Source: DATGKG01 sp963783145 (GTDB taxonomy: Bacteria; Desulfobacterota; Binatia; Binatales; Binataceae). From it: a DNA stretch of 64,000 nucleotides. The notes below the pieces were generated by a model that saw nothing but the letters and a program-made list of their open reading frames with translations, did no database searches and was not told the DNA's origin. The DNA is taken from positions 124,001-188,000 of the forward strand of contig CAWAMM010000005.1 in the NCBI GenBank assembly GCA_963783145.1, read 5' to 3'. Within the stretch, counting starts at the first letter, position 1. Each line of letters begins with the position of its first letter. Shown piece after piece: positions 33,738 through 45,215 of the stretch. The translations under genes were made by a program, and so were the position numbers.

Positions 33738-35537
33738 CTAATCCTTGCTGAAGGTGAAGTGCTCCTGCGGATGCGCACTCACCTCATCAAGGTGTTTGCA
33801 GTAGGTGTTGAAGCCGCCGTTATAGTTGCCATCCTGACGGCGCTGGAACTCGCCTTCGAAGTTATAGTATCCCGGCGTGCAGTCCTGGTTGCGGGTGGTC
33901 TTGCCCCGATGCCTGATCACTTCCTGGACCCAGAACTCTTCGGCGTCCGGCGTCACCTCGATGGCGTCGTAGCCATTCTCGCGCGCGAAGTTGATGCACT
34001 GCGCGATGTGGTCGCCCTGCGCCTGCAGCATGTCGGTCAGGTTGAACTGGAACGATGCCTGGTAGCCTCCCATGATGAACATGTTGGGGAAGCCTTCGGT
34101 ATGAATCCCCAGCAGGGTGCGGATGCCCTCGCGATATTTGTCGTTCAGGTCCAGACCCTGCTCGCCGACGATCTTGTTGTAGATGCCGGTCTTCTGCACT
34201 TCGAAGCCGGTCGCGTAGATGAGCAGATCGAGCTTGTAGGTCTTGCCCTCGAACACCGGGCCGTCTTCGTTGATCTCGTTGATGCCTTCGCCGTGCGTAT
34301 CAATGAGATGAACGTTGGGCCGGTTGTAGGTCGGCAGGTAGTCATTGTCGAAGCACGGCCGCTTGCACATGAACATGTACCACGGCTTGAGCGAATCCGC
34401 GGTCGCCTTGTCCTTGACGATCTCCTCGATGCGCTTGTGGATGCGCATCATGTAGTCGATGTTGGCGTTCTCCTGGCGGCGGATTTTTTCCTCGCGGCTG
34501 ACTGACTCGTGTTCCGTCCGCATCTGGTCGAACATGCCCGGCGCGGCTTTCGCCTTGGCGCGCCGTTCGGCCTGCCATCCCGGCTTCAGCTTCTTTGCCC
34601 ACTCCTGGTCGGTCGCCCAATCGTCCTTGATATCGACCGAGGACGGCGTGCGCTGAAATACGTAAAGCTCCTTCGCGTTGGCGCCGAGTTTAGGTATCGC
34701 CTGCACAGCAGATGCGCCGGTCCCGATGATGCCGACCACCTTGTCCTTCAGCTTGGTCAAATCCGCGCCGGTGTATTCGTAATCCCAGCGCCCGGTGTGG
34801 AAGGAATAGCCCTTGAACTTCTCCATCCCCTTGATCTTCGAGAGCTTGGGCTTGGAGAGCGTGCCGTTGGCGCAGATCACGAAGCGCGCGCGCATATGGT
34901 CGCCGCGATCGGTCTCGAGGTGCCACATCTTCTCTTCTTCGTTCCAGACCGTCGAGGTGATCGTGGTCTGGAAGACCGCCAATTCATACAAATTGTACTT
35001 GCGCGCGATGGCCTGACAGTGCGCGAGGATCTCCGGCCCCTTCGCGTAGTGGTCTTTGGGCACATAGTTCATTTCATCGAGCAGCGGCAGGTAGTCGTAC
35101 GCGACTACATCGCAGGCCACGCCAGGATAGCGGTTCCAATACCAGGTCCCGCCGACATCACCACCGCGCTCCACGATGCGGATGCTCTCGACCCCGACCT
35201 CGCGCAGACGTGCCGAGGTCAACAGCGCCGAAAATCCGCCGCCGATGAACAACACCTCGACCGTATCGTTGAGCGCCTCGCGAGGCTTCACCGCCTCGAC
35301 GAACGGATCGACCTCGTAGCGCTCGAACGGGGTGCCGTCGAAATCGGTGAAAAACTGTTTGGTGCCCTGGGGCCGATACTTCAGCCGCAGGTCACGCTCT
35401 TCGGCGAACTTATGCTTGATGTCCTCGTAGTACTCCTGCGGGCGCGGCTGTTTGGGGCGCGCCGCCGAGTAATTGGTTGACATCGGCTTCTCGGGCTTCT
35501 GATGCGTCGGATTCTCTTTCGGTCCTTCGTTCTCCAT
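33738..35537 (-). CDS. flavin-binding monooxygenase, Baeyer-Villiger type
   Basis: 599 residues from the ATG at 35537, with GGAG upstream; a GTG 12 nt earlier is less favourable. The FAD Rossmann motif GGGFSA is near 99. The BVMO fingerprint FxGxxxHxxxW[PD] is intact as FKGYSFHTGRWD at 241-252. The second nucleotide motif IGTGASAVQAIP follows. Type I BVMOs use FAD and NADPH to insert oxygen next to a ketone. The long N-terminal extension (about 90 residues before the FAD motif) is typical of the cyclohexanone/phenylacetone or steroid type. It is monocistronic with its own terminator. Confidence 0.92.
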   Translation of the reverse strand: MENEGPKENPTHQKPEKPMSTNYSAARPKQPRPQEYYEDIKHKFAEERDLRLKYRPQGTKQFFTDFDGTPFERYEVDPFVEAVKPREALNDTVEVLFIGGGFSALLTSARLREVGVESIRIVERGGDVGGTWYWNRYPGVACDVVAYDYLPLLDEMNYVPKDHYAKGPEILAHCQAIARKYNLYELAVFQTTITSTVWNEEEKMWHLETDRGDHMRARFVICANGTLSKPKLSKIKGMEKFKGYSFHTGRWDYEYTGADLTKLKDKVVGIIGTGASAVQAIPKLGANAKELYVFQRTPSSVDIKDDWATDQEWAKKLKPGWQAERRAKAKAAPGMFDQMRTEHESVSREEKIRRQENANIDYMMRIHKRIEEIVKDKATADSLKPWYMFMCKRPCFDNDYLPTYNRPNVHLIDTHGEGINEINEDGPVFEGKTYKLDLLIYATGFEVQKTGIYNKIVGEQGLDLNDKYREGIRTLLGIHTEGFPNMFIMGGYQASFQFNLTDMLQAQGDHIAQCINFARENGYDAIEVTPDAEEFWVQEVIRHRGKTTRNQDCTPGYYNFEGEFQRRQDGNYNGGFNTYCKHLDEVSAHPQEHFTFSKD

Positions 35538-35705
35538 GTTTCCATCCACTCCGTGGGGGTATGGTCATCGAGTTGATTGGGTTCGTGCTCGACCCCTATT
35601 CCTAGCCCAAAAGGCCGCATCTGAGCAATTGAAAGTCGCGCCTGTCCGCAAGCAGGTCCGGTTGCGACGTCAGCACCATGGACTATAACTTCCCGTTTGC
35701 TCCCT

Positions 35706-36218
35706 ATGTCCGAACTCGCCAAATGGAACAGCTTCTATGCCATCGTCGGTTCGTCCGCCGGTACGCTCATCGGATTGCAGTTCGTGATGGTGACCCTGAT
35801 TGCGCAACGGCCCACGCCGCGCACCGCCGACGGCAACGCCGCCTTCGGGACCCCGACCGTCGTGCACTTCAGCACCGCGCTGATTTTGTCGGCGCTGGTC
35901 GTGGTGCCGTGGCCATCGATCGTGCCCGCGGCCACAGTCTGGGGAATCATCGGCACGGGCGGCGTCGTATATGCGCTGATCGTAGCGCGCCGGATGCTGC
36001 GGCAGACGGTATACACGCCGGTGTTCGAAGACTGGCTGTTTCACGCGGCGCTGCCGCTGCTGGCGTATACCGTCCTGGCCCTCGCCGCCGTCTTCGCTCA
36101 ATCGCAGACGCGTGAGGCGCTGTTCGGCGTCGGCGCGGCGACGCTGCTGATGCTCTTCATCGGGATTCACAACGCATGGGACAGCGTCAGCTTCCATGTA
36201 TTTTCCAGGCAAGATTGA
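35706..36218 (+). CDS. hypothetical four-helix membrane protein
   Basis: 170 residues from the ATG at 35706; a TTG at 35697 is in frame. Four hydrophobic segments are visible: YAIVGSSAGTLIGLQFVMVT, the FSTALILSALVVV region, WGIIGTGGVVYALIV, and a C-terminal pair around LLAYTVLALAAVF. No family is recognised. It overlaps the open frame upstream of mmsA but not the preferred mmsA start, which is 64 bp away. Confidence 0.65.
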   Translation: MSELAKWNSFYAIVGSSAGTLIGLQFVMVTLIAQRPTPRTADGNAAFGTPTVVHFSTALILSALVVVPWPSIVPAATVWGIIGTGGVVYALIVARRMLRQTVYTPVFEDWLFHAALPLLAYTVLALAAVFAQSQTREALFGVGAATLLMLFIGIHNAWDSVSFHVFSRQD

Positions 36219-36282
36219 CCCCCACTGGCGGCGGTTTCAAGCACCGGCTTGCGGGCAGCCATCTTTCGCGCGAAAACGAGGC

Positions 36283-37773
<1,491 letters not shown>

Positions 37774-38064
37774 CAACTTGCTATACGTTCTGGATTGTCC
37801 TGACTACCCTTCCCCCAATGACGGGGGAAGTGGTCCGGCGCCGTTTTCGCTATGGCTTCGATGCGAAAACGGTGACGGGCCGATGAGGGTCCTCAGCTCT
37901 GGATTCCGCTGCAACGCTTCAATTTTCGCATGCCCCTCTCGCGAAGCGCCGCCGTCGGAACCGAGTACTCCTCTACCAGGCGATATGTGCTATGATTCGA
38001 TTCGCGGCGCCCTGAACGGGGCGCCGCAGCCGTTTGGTGGCTCTGGCGACGAAATGGAAAATGC

Positions 38065-38262
38065 AAAAACAAACCCACTTTATGCCCAGAATTGCTGCGT
38101 TCTTATGCTGGCAGGTGGTACTCCACCGCCGGTCGCGAAGCGCGACCGGCTCTCATCCGTCGGTCACGGTTCATGCTTCGCAGCCATCCGCATGAACTGC
38201 GCCATCCACCCTCCCTCAGAGAGGGAGGGGACGGATCAAAGAATCGCAAAAACAAACCCACT
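38065..38262. repeat. three-hairpin composite unit, copy 1
   Basis: Order: AAAAACAAACCCACTTTAT box; GGTGGTACTCCACC; hairpin 1 GCCGGTCGCG-aag-CGCGACCGGC (38128-38150); linker TCTCATCCGTC; hairpin 2 GTTCATGC...GCATGAAC with TCGCAGCCAT in the loop (38169-38197); hairpin 3 CCCTCCCTC-aga-GAGGGAGGG (38209-38229); then a second A-rich box at 38248. Confidence 0.8.
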
Positions 38263-38340
38263 GCGAGCATCGCGAGCAGTGGTCCTGAGCGTCCCTCGCG
38301 AAGGACCACGACAGGCATGCTGTTCAAATGCCGAGAGTAC

Positions 38341-38544
38341 AAAAACAAACCCACTTTATCCGCGGAATTGCTGGGTTTTAATGGAGGTGGTGGTACTCCA
38401 CCGGGTGGTCGCGGAGCGCGACCGCTCTCATCCGTCTGGCACGTCGGTCGCCAGAAAAGGAACGACCAACGCGCCAGCCACCTTCTCTCGCGAAAAAAGC
38501 GAGAGAAGGGACGAAGAGAAGAGAAATCGCGGAAACAAACCCAT
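38341..38544. repeat. three-hairpin composite unit, copy 2
   Basis: Same module order, 276 bp after copy 1. A-rich box at 38341; GGTGGTACTCCACC; hairpin 1 GGTCGCG-gag-CGCGACC (38407-38423); linker CTCTCATCCGTC; hairpin 2 GTCGGTCG...CGACCAAC with one mismatch (38443-38470); hairpin 3 CTTCTCTCGC...GCGAGAGAAG (38482-38508); variant A-rich box at 38531. Confidence 0.8.
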
Positions 38545-38642
38545 TTGTTCGCCGATTCTTCGCCTGCCGGCCGACCACCTCGCTATCAAAAATTCGCAAA
38601 AACAAACCCAAATAACCGAGACAAATCCTAGAGTCTTCGCTA

Positions 38643-39476
38643 ATGAACCATGGAGAAATGACGCCGCCTTCAGAGCGCCGTGCTAGCGAGCTATCGATGA
38701 GCCAATCTTTCAGACTCGACCACCGCGAGCGCGCCGATCTCGACGAGCGCGGCTTCGTGGTGCGTCGAGAGGTTTTCGATGCTGCCGAGATCCGCGCGAT
38801 GGTCGATGCTTGCGAGACGCTGGTGCAGCAGCTTCTCGCCGAAAAACGCCGCACCAAGCATAGCCTCGGCAGCTACATGTTCGAAATTCAACGGCGGCTG
38901 GGAACCATCATCAAATGGGAACCAGACAACCCCGATTTGGTGCAAGCCCTGGAATCTTTCGCGCACCTAAATGAGGAGCTCCATCGATTGGCGGTCGACC
39001 CGCGCCTCATCGATCCTTGCAAGGATGCGATCGGCGAACCCGAGATCGCGCTGTTCACGGAAAAGCTGACCCTGAAGCGCGCGCACAGAGGCGGCCAGAT
39101 CATTCTTCATCAGGATTTCCCCTACTGGGCCGATCTGACAAAGATCGCGGCTCGCGTCGTTACCGCGATGATCTTTCTCGATGACGCCACCGTCGAAAAC
39201 GGCTGCCTCGAAGTGGTGCCGGGCAGTCATCGCGAAGGTCTACAAGCGCGCCGGGCAACTGACGGTCTCGGCGGGCTGGAAATCGATCCGCTCACTTACG
39301 ATCACTCGCGGTTGCTGCAACTCGAGGTGGCGGCCGGCAGTGTGGTGCTTTTCGGACCGTTCCTGGTCCATCGATCGCTGCCCAACCACTCCGATGCGGA
39401 CCGCCGCGCGCTTCTTTACAGTTACCAGCCAATCGGCCATCCTCACCTGCGCGAACTGACCGGACTCGCAGGATAG
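38643..39476 (+). CDS. phytanoyl-CoA dioxygenase family protein (PhyH)
   Basis: 277 residues from the ATG at 38643; ATGs at 38658 and 38697 are alternatives. It is a Fe(II)/2-oxoglutarate oxygenase. The HxD pair is H156/D158 in ILHQDFPYW, the distal histidine is H243 in LVHRSLPNHS, and R255 is a candidate 2-oxoglutarate ligand. GCLEVVPGSHREG is a typical core strand. The family hydroxylates branched acyl-CoAs and many natural-product or xenobiotic substrates. It is followed 53 bp later by an LLM oxidoreductase on the same strand. Confidence 0.87.
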   Translation: MNHGEMTPPSERRASELSMSQSFRLDHRERADLDERGFVVRREVFDAAEIRAMVDACETLVQQLLAEKRRTKHSLGSYMFEIQRRLGTIIKWEPDNPDLVQALESFAHLNEELHRLAVDPRLIDPCKDAIGEPEIALFTEKLTLKRAHRGGQIILHQDFPYWADLTKIAARVVTAMIFLDDATVENGCLEVVPGSHREGLQARRATDGLGGLEIDPLTYDHSRLLQLEVAAGSVVLFGPFLVHRSLPNHSDADRRALLYSYQPIGHPHLRELTGLAG

Positions 39477-39529
39477 CGGGGTCACGCCAACTATAAGTCA
39501 ACTACTGTTAACAGATAGGTTATCGATAT

Positions 39530-40387
39530 ATGAAGATCGGATTGCTGATGCCATTTACCGGATACACCGCGAATCCCGCCGCCTTCGCGCGCAAGGCCGA
39601 GCAGTTGGGCTTCGAGTCGCTATGGATTCCCGAGCATCCGATTCTACCGGTCAATCCCAAGACGCCCTTCCCTTCGACCAAGGGTCCGATTCCGAACGTC
39701 TACTCGCAGATGTGCGATCCGTTCGTCGCGCTCAGCATGGCCGCCGCGGTGACGACCACACTCAAAGTGGCTACCGGGATCTGCCTCGTGCCGGAACGCA
39801 ATGCGATCGTCACGGCGAAGGAAGTTGCGACGCTCGACGCCTTCTCCAATGGGCGTTTCCTGTTCGGCATCGGCGCCGGATGGCTGCGGGAAGAATCGGA
39901 ACTCCTCGGCGTGGATTTTCCTCGGCGCTGGACCCAGACCGCGGAGTGTATCGCCGCGATGCGCGAGTTGTGGTCGAAGGACGAAGCTTCGTTCGAGGGC
40001 AAGTACGTCAAGTTCACGCCGGTCCGATGCAACCCCAAACCAATCCAGCAGCCGGGTCCGCCGGTGCTCATCGGCAGCCTCGACAAGAACGCGCTCAAGC
40101 GCGTCGCGAAGTGGGCCGACGGATGGTGTCCGATTGGCGTGCCGCATGGTTACCTGAAGAGCAAGCTCGAGGAGTTACGCCGCGAATGCGATACGGTCGG
40201 GCGTGACTTCGCGAAGCTCGACATCACCGCGATGGGCTTCGTGCAGGGGGATCGGAGCGCAGTGCAGCAAGGCCTCGAGGAATACCGCAAGGCGGGGACG
40301 CATCGATTCGTGATCGGCGTGCCGAATCAGCTCAAGCCCGATCAGTACGAGGCCGAGCTGACGCGCCTCGCGTCGCTGTACGTATAG
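39530..40387 (+). CDS. LLM-class (F420-type) flavin-dependent oxidoreductase
   Basis: 285 residues, the luciferase-like monooxygenase TIM-barrel. The start MKIGLLMPFTGYT, then GFESLWIPEHPILP, VATGICLVPERNAI, GRFLFGIGAGWLREE and PVLIGSLDKNALKRVAKWAD, match the F420-dependent group. The cofactor (F420 or FMN) and substrate are not certain; no F420 biosynthesis gene is in the window. It is convergent with the CaiB gene, with 6 bp between the stops. Confidence 0.9.
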   Translation: MKIGLLMPFTGYTANPAAFARKAEQLGFESLWIPEHPILPVNPKTPFPSTKGPIPNVYSQMCDPFVALSMAAAVTTTLKVATGICLVPERNAIVTAKEVATLDAFSNGRFLFGIGAGWLREESELLGVDFPRRWTQTAECIAAMRELWSKDEASFEGKYVKFTPVRCNPKPIQQPGPPVLIGSLDKNALKRVAKWADGWCPIGVPHGYLKSKLEELRRECDTVGRDFAKLDITAMGFVQGDRSAVQQGLEEYRKAGTHRFVIGVPNQLKPDQYEAELTRLASLYV

Positions 40388-40393
40388 ACGCGC

Positions 40394-41641
40394 TCAACTC
40401 AACTTCGGGTCGCGCACCAGGATGCCTTCGGCGTAGAGCTTCTTGATCTGGTCGTCGGGCATCTTCAGCAGCTCGTGCAGGACGCGCTCGTTGTCCTCGC
40501 CGAGCCGAGCAGAGCGAAGCTCGGTTTTGTCCGGCCAGGCGGAAAACTTCACCGGCACCGACGGCAGCGCGACTCTGCCGAGTTCCGGATCCTGCACCCA
40601 GCGCACGGTCTTGCGCTCATTCAGATGCGGATGCTTGACGGCCTCGTTCAGCGAGAGCACGGGGGCGCATGGCACGCGCTCCTTGTCGAGCGCCGCGATC
40701 GCATCGTCACGCGTCGGGAACCTCGACAGCCATTTCTCGATGACCTCGCGCAGCTCGAAGCGATTGTCGCGCCGGCCGCGCGCGCCTTTGAAGCGCGGAT
40801 CGGTGAGCAGCTCGGGCATACCCATCGCAGCCACTAACTGTGGCCATTGATGCGGCACCACGGTGAGGAAGACGTACTGGTCGCCCTTGTAACGATAGGA
40901 GCCGGTCGGTCCGCCATCGGGATGAAGCGAGCCGCTGCGGCGCGGACGATACTTGTCACCGCGCAGCGAGATGGCCGGCACGTTCTGCTCGTGCATATGG
41001 AAGTAGGTGTCGAGCAACGACGCATCGAGGTACTGGCCCTCGCCGGTACGCTCGCGATGCAGCAGCGCGAAACCAACCGCCATCGCGGCCGCGACGCCGG
41101 TGGACACGTCGCCGATCGCCATCGTGGTCATCGCGGGCGCGCCGTCTGCCTCGCCGATGCCGTCGGTCACACCGGCATACGACTGGCCGATGAAATCGTA
41201 GCCAGCCTTGTAGGAGAGCGGCCCGGTCTGCCCCGCCATCGAGATCGAGCACATGATGATTTTCGGGTTTACCTTCTTGATGTCCGCGTAAGAGAACCCG
41301 AGGCGGTCGATGACGTGAGGCGCGAAATTCTCGACCACCACATCGATGTTCGGGAGCATCGCCATCACGATCTCGCGCGCGCCGGGCTTCTTCAGATCGA
41401 TCGCGAGACTGAGCTTCGAATGATTGTGCTGAAGGTAGTAGGTGCTGTGGCTGGAGTCCTTATGCTCGGGCGCCTGCGACTTCAGGCCTCCGGCGCGGAC
41501 GCGATCGCCGCTCGGCGCGAGCTCGAGCTTGATCACCTCGGCGCCCATCTCGGCCAGCAGCCGGGTGCAAGTCGGGCCGGCGACGAACTGGGTAAAATCG
41601 AGAACGCGATATCCTTCGAGCATTCGCGGCTGGTTTGCCAT
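40394..41641 (-). CDS. family III CoA-transferase (CaiB/BaiF)
   Basis: 415 residues. The opening GYRVLDFTQFVAGPTCTRLLAEMGAEVIK-type block (residues 10-38), the covalent-catalysis aspartate D178 in TMAIGDVSTGVAA, and HRERTGEGQYLDASLLDT are all typical. The enzyme moves CoA between acyl-CoAs and free acids. It is the last gene of the boxR-boxC-boxB-NTF2 run, 67 bp after the NTF2-like gene. It could activate benzoate or handle a ring-cleavage product. That role is inferred from position only. Confidence 0.93.
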   Translation of the reverse strand: MANQPRMLEGYRVLDFTQFVAGPTCTRLLAEMGAEVIKLELAPSGDRVRAGGLKSQAPEHKDSSHSTYYLQHNHSKLSLAIDLKKPGAREIVMAMLPNIDVVVENFAPHVIDRLGFSYADIKKVNPKIIMCSISMAGQTGPLSYKAGYDFIGQSYAGVTDGIGEADGAPAMTTMAIGDVSTGVAAAMAVGFALLHRERTGEGQYLDASLLDTYFHMHEQNVPAISLRGDKYRPRRSGSLHPDGGPTGSYRYKGDQYVFLTVVPHQWPQLVAAMGMPELLTDPRFKGARGRRDNRFELREVIEKWLSRFPTRDDAIAALDKERVPCAPVLSLNEAVKHPHLNERKTVRWVQDPELGRVALPSVPVKFSAWPDKTELRSARLGEDNERVLHELLKMPDDQIKKLYAEGILVRDPKLS

Positions 41642-41708
41642 AAGTCAGTCTCCTCTGATCGCAGCAGAACCGATTCCCTACGCCGATTAAACTATAGTTC
41701 GGACCGGC

Positions 41709-42107
41709 TCACTTGCCGAAAGCTTCGTCAACCAGCGCGGTATCGAGGTATTCGTTGATCTCGGTGACCTTCCCACCCACGATACGGAAAACATGGCAGT
41801 AGCTGTTGTTGTAGGGCTTGCCACTTTTGGTCGTCGCCTTGCCGTTCGCCAGCATCACCACATAGTCGCCATCGGCGATGAAGTTGTAGGGCGTGAGCGC
41901 GATGCCGCCTTCGAGTGCGGCGCCCAATGGCCCCAGCAGCTTCGCCATCACCTCCTGTTTGCCGTTCATGGTACCGGAGAACTTCGTCCTGCCCTGGAGC
42001 GTGTACTTGATGTTGTCCGCCATCGTATCGAGAAACGCGGCCCCATTACCCTTGGAGAGTTCCGCGAACATGTTGGTGATGACCTGCTTGTTTTCTGTTG
42101 CGCCCAT
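41709..42107 (-). CDS. NTF2-like (SnoaL/ketosteroid-isomerase fold) protein
   Basis: 132 residues with the cone-shaped alpha+beta fold pattern: N-terminal helices (NKQVITNMFAELSKGNGAAF), DNIKYTLQGRTKFSGTMNGK, and a C-terminal NSYCHVFRIVGGKVTEINEY strand pair. Members are isomerases, hydrolases or binding proteins. It lies 22 bp after boxB and before the CaiB gene. A role on a box-pathway intermediate, such as isomerisation or dehydration, is possible but unproven. Confidence 0.82.
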   Translation of the reverse strand: MGATENKQVITNMFAELSKGNGAAFLDTMADNIKYTLQGRTKFSGTMNGKQEVMAKLLGPLGAALEGGIALTPYNFIADGDYVVMLANGKATTKSGKPYNNSYCHVFRIVGGKVTEINEYLDTALVDEAFGK

Positions 42108-42129
42108 TGGAATACCTCGCGATCGCTTT

Positions 42130-43551
<1,422 letters not shown>

Positions 43552-43565
43552 TTGATCTCCATTGC

Positions 43566-45215
43566 TCACACGCGGCGCGGATCGAATTCAGGACGCTGGC
43601 CGGTGCCATAAAGCTTGAGCGCGCCCTTCTCGCCGACCGCGTTGGGGCGCTGAAAAATCCAGTTCTGCCATGCCGACAGGCGCGCGAAAATTTTTGACTC
43701 GATAGTTTCGGGACCGGCGAAGCGCAGTGACGCTTCCATCCCCGTGAGCGCGTCGGAGGAGAATGCGGCTCTCTCCTCGATCGCGAGGCGCACTTCATCT
43801 TCCCAATCGATGTCGTCGGGGGTGAAGGTCACCAGCCCGAGTTGTTCAGCGGTTTCGGTATCGATCGCCGCGCCGATACAGCCTCGCAGCTCTTCAACTC
43901 GAGGCGGCTCGCCGAGGAAGCGGCTTTGCAGACGCGCGAGTCCGTTGCACATGGGGAGCACGCCGAAGTTCATCTCGCTGAGCCCGATCGTCGCCGCCGG
44001 GAGTTCATCGCCTTCGCGCTTGCCGCGGAGCATGTAAACGCGGTCGGCAGCGAGCGCCAGTTCGAGGAGCGTACCGTGAAAGCATGAGCCGGGCTCGATA
44101 AGCGCGAACAATGATCGCGAACTCACATCGATGCGCTTCAGCACGCGCTTCAAGTACAGGCGGACCTCGCGGATCAGCCAGTGGTCGCCGTGCGCGAGCA
44201 ACATCGCGTCATGAGATCGAACATTGGCGATGTCGCCCTCGGTGCGAAAAATCCAGGTGTGGATGGTTTCTTCATTCGCGCGCAGATGGAGGATCCCATC
44301 TTCGAGCTCACGCGCGACTGCGAGTGGCCAAAAATCACATCCCGCGACGAGCACATCCTCTAGTCGAGCAGGTGCGATGTGCGCCGGCCCCTGAACCGTA
44401 AGGATTGCCGCGGAGTTGGCGCGATCGATCTCGATGCCCACATGCACGTAACGAACGCGATCGCCCTCGATGCTGCGGGCCAGCGGCTTCAGCACGATGC
44501 TGCGCTGACCCGCCGGACGATCGGAGCGCGCCGCGAAATCCTTGGCCTTGCGCCCCACAGCTTCGAGGAGCTGGGTGCGCGGCACCACTTCATCGACTAG
44601 GCGCCATTCGACCGCACGCTTGCCCCGCACGCCCTCCTCGGTGGTGCAGAAAAAATCGGCGCGGTCGCGGCGTACACCGCGTTTGTCGACCAGCCGCGTC
44701 AGTCCGCCGGTGCCGGGGAGCACCGCGAGCAGGGGAAGTTCCGGCAGCGAAACGCTGGTCGAGCCGTCGTCGGCCATCATTATATAGTCGGTCGCAAGTG
44801 CGAGTTCGTAACCGCCTCCCGCGCAGGCGCCGCTCACAGCGGTCATATAGAACTGACCCGAGTTGTGCGTGGCATCCTCGATAGCGTTGCGGGTCTCGTT
44901 GGTGAACTTGCAGAAGTTGACTTTGTGCGGATGACTCGATTGACCGAGCATTTTAATGTTCGCGCCCGCGCAAAATACGCGCTCCTTGCCGGACCGGATG
45001 ATTACGGTGCGAACCTCGGGATGCTCGAAGCGCAGCCGCTGGACCGCATCATTCAACTCGATATCGACGCCGAGGTCGTAGGAATTCAGCTTCAGTTCGT
45101 AGCCGGGCGCGAGGCCGCCATTCTCATCGACATCCATCGCGAGCGTCGCGACCGGCCCATCGAAGCTGAGCTTCCAGTGGCGATATTTTGCAGGCTCGGT
45201 GCGAAAATCGATCAT
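43566..45215 (-). CDS. boxC: benzoyl-CoA-dihydrodiol lyase BoxC
   Basis: 549 residues, double-crotonase architecture. The N-terminal domain carries RVFCAGANIKMLGQSSHPHK and SGACAGGGYELALATDYI, and the second half carries GSCFHGTLLELALAADRVYM. BoxC hydrolytically opens the benzoyl-CoA 2,3-epoxide to 3,4-dehydroadipyl-CoA semialdehyde and formate. The start overlaps the boxR stop by 4 nt, and boxB follows closely. Length and motifs agree with known BoxC proteins. Confidence 0.96.
   Translation of the reverse strand: MIDFRTEPAKYRHWKLSFDGPVATLAMDVDENGGLAPGYELKLNSYDLGVDIELNDAVQRLRFEHPEVRTVIIRSGKERVFCAGANIKMLGQSSHPHKVNFCKFTNETRNAIEDATHNSGQFYMTAVSGACAGGGYELALATDYIMMADDGSTSVSLPELPLLAVLPGTGGLTRLVDKRGVRRDRADFFCTTEEGVRGKRAVEWRLVDEVVPRTQLLEAVGRKAKDFAARSDRPAGQRSIVLKPLARSIEGDRVRYVHVGIEIDRANSAAILTVQGPAHIAPARLEDVLVAGCDFWPLAVARELEDGILHLRANEETIHTWIFRTEGDIANVRSHDAMLLAHGDHWLIREVRLYLKRVLKRIDVSSRSLFALIEPGSCFHGTLLELALAADRVYMLRGKREGDELPAATIGLSEMNFGVLPMCNGLARLQSRFLGEPPRVEELRGCIGAAIDTETAEQLGLVTFTPDDIDWEDEVRLAIEERAAFSSDALTGMEASLRFAGPETIESKIFARLSAWQNWIFQRPNAVGEKGALKLYGTGQRPEFDPRRV

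Larger units (their letters stand above)
37774..38642. repeat. gene-free array of composite hairpin repeats
   Basis: 869 bp with no credible gene. It contains CTTCCCCC/GGGGGAAG (37809-37830), CCGTTTTCGC/GCGAAAACGG (37841-37872), GCGGCGCCC/GGGCGCCGC (38004-38027) and two long composite units listed separately. The A-rich box AAAAACAAACCCA, or a close variant, occurs five times (38065, 38248, 38341, 38531, 38598). Long open frames across the region are low-complexity artefacts. Confidence 0.85.

Noticed and set aside
37778..38686. 302-codon frame across the repeat array, with KTNPL-like repeats in translation
   Set aside because: The repeated residues are translations of the A-rich nucleotide box and hairpins. 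Codon pattern and composition do not look protein-coding.
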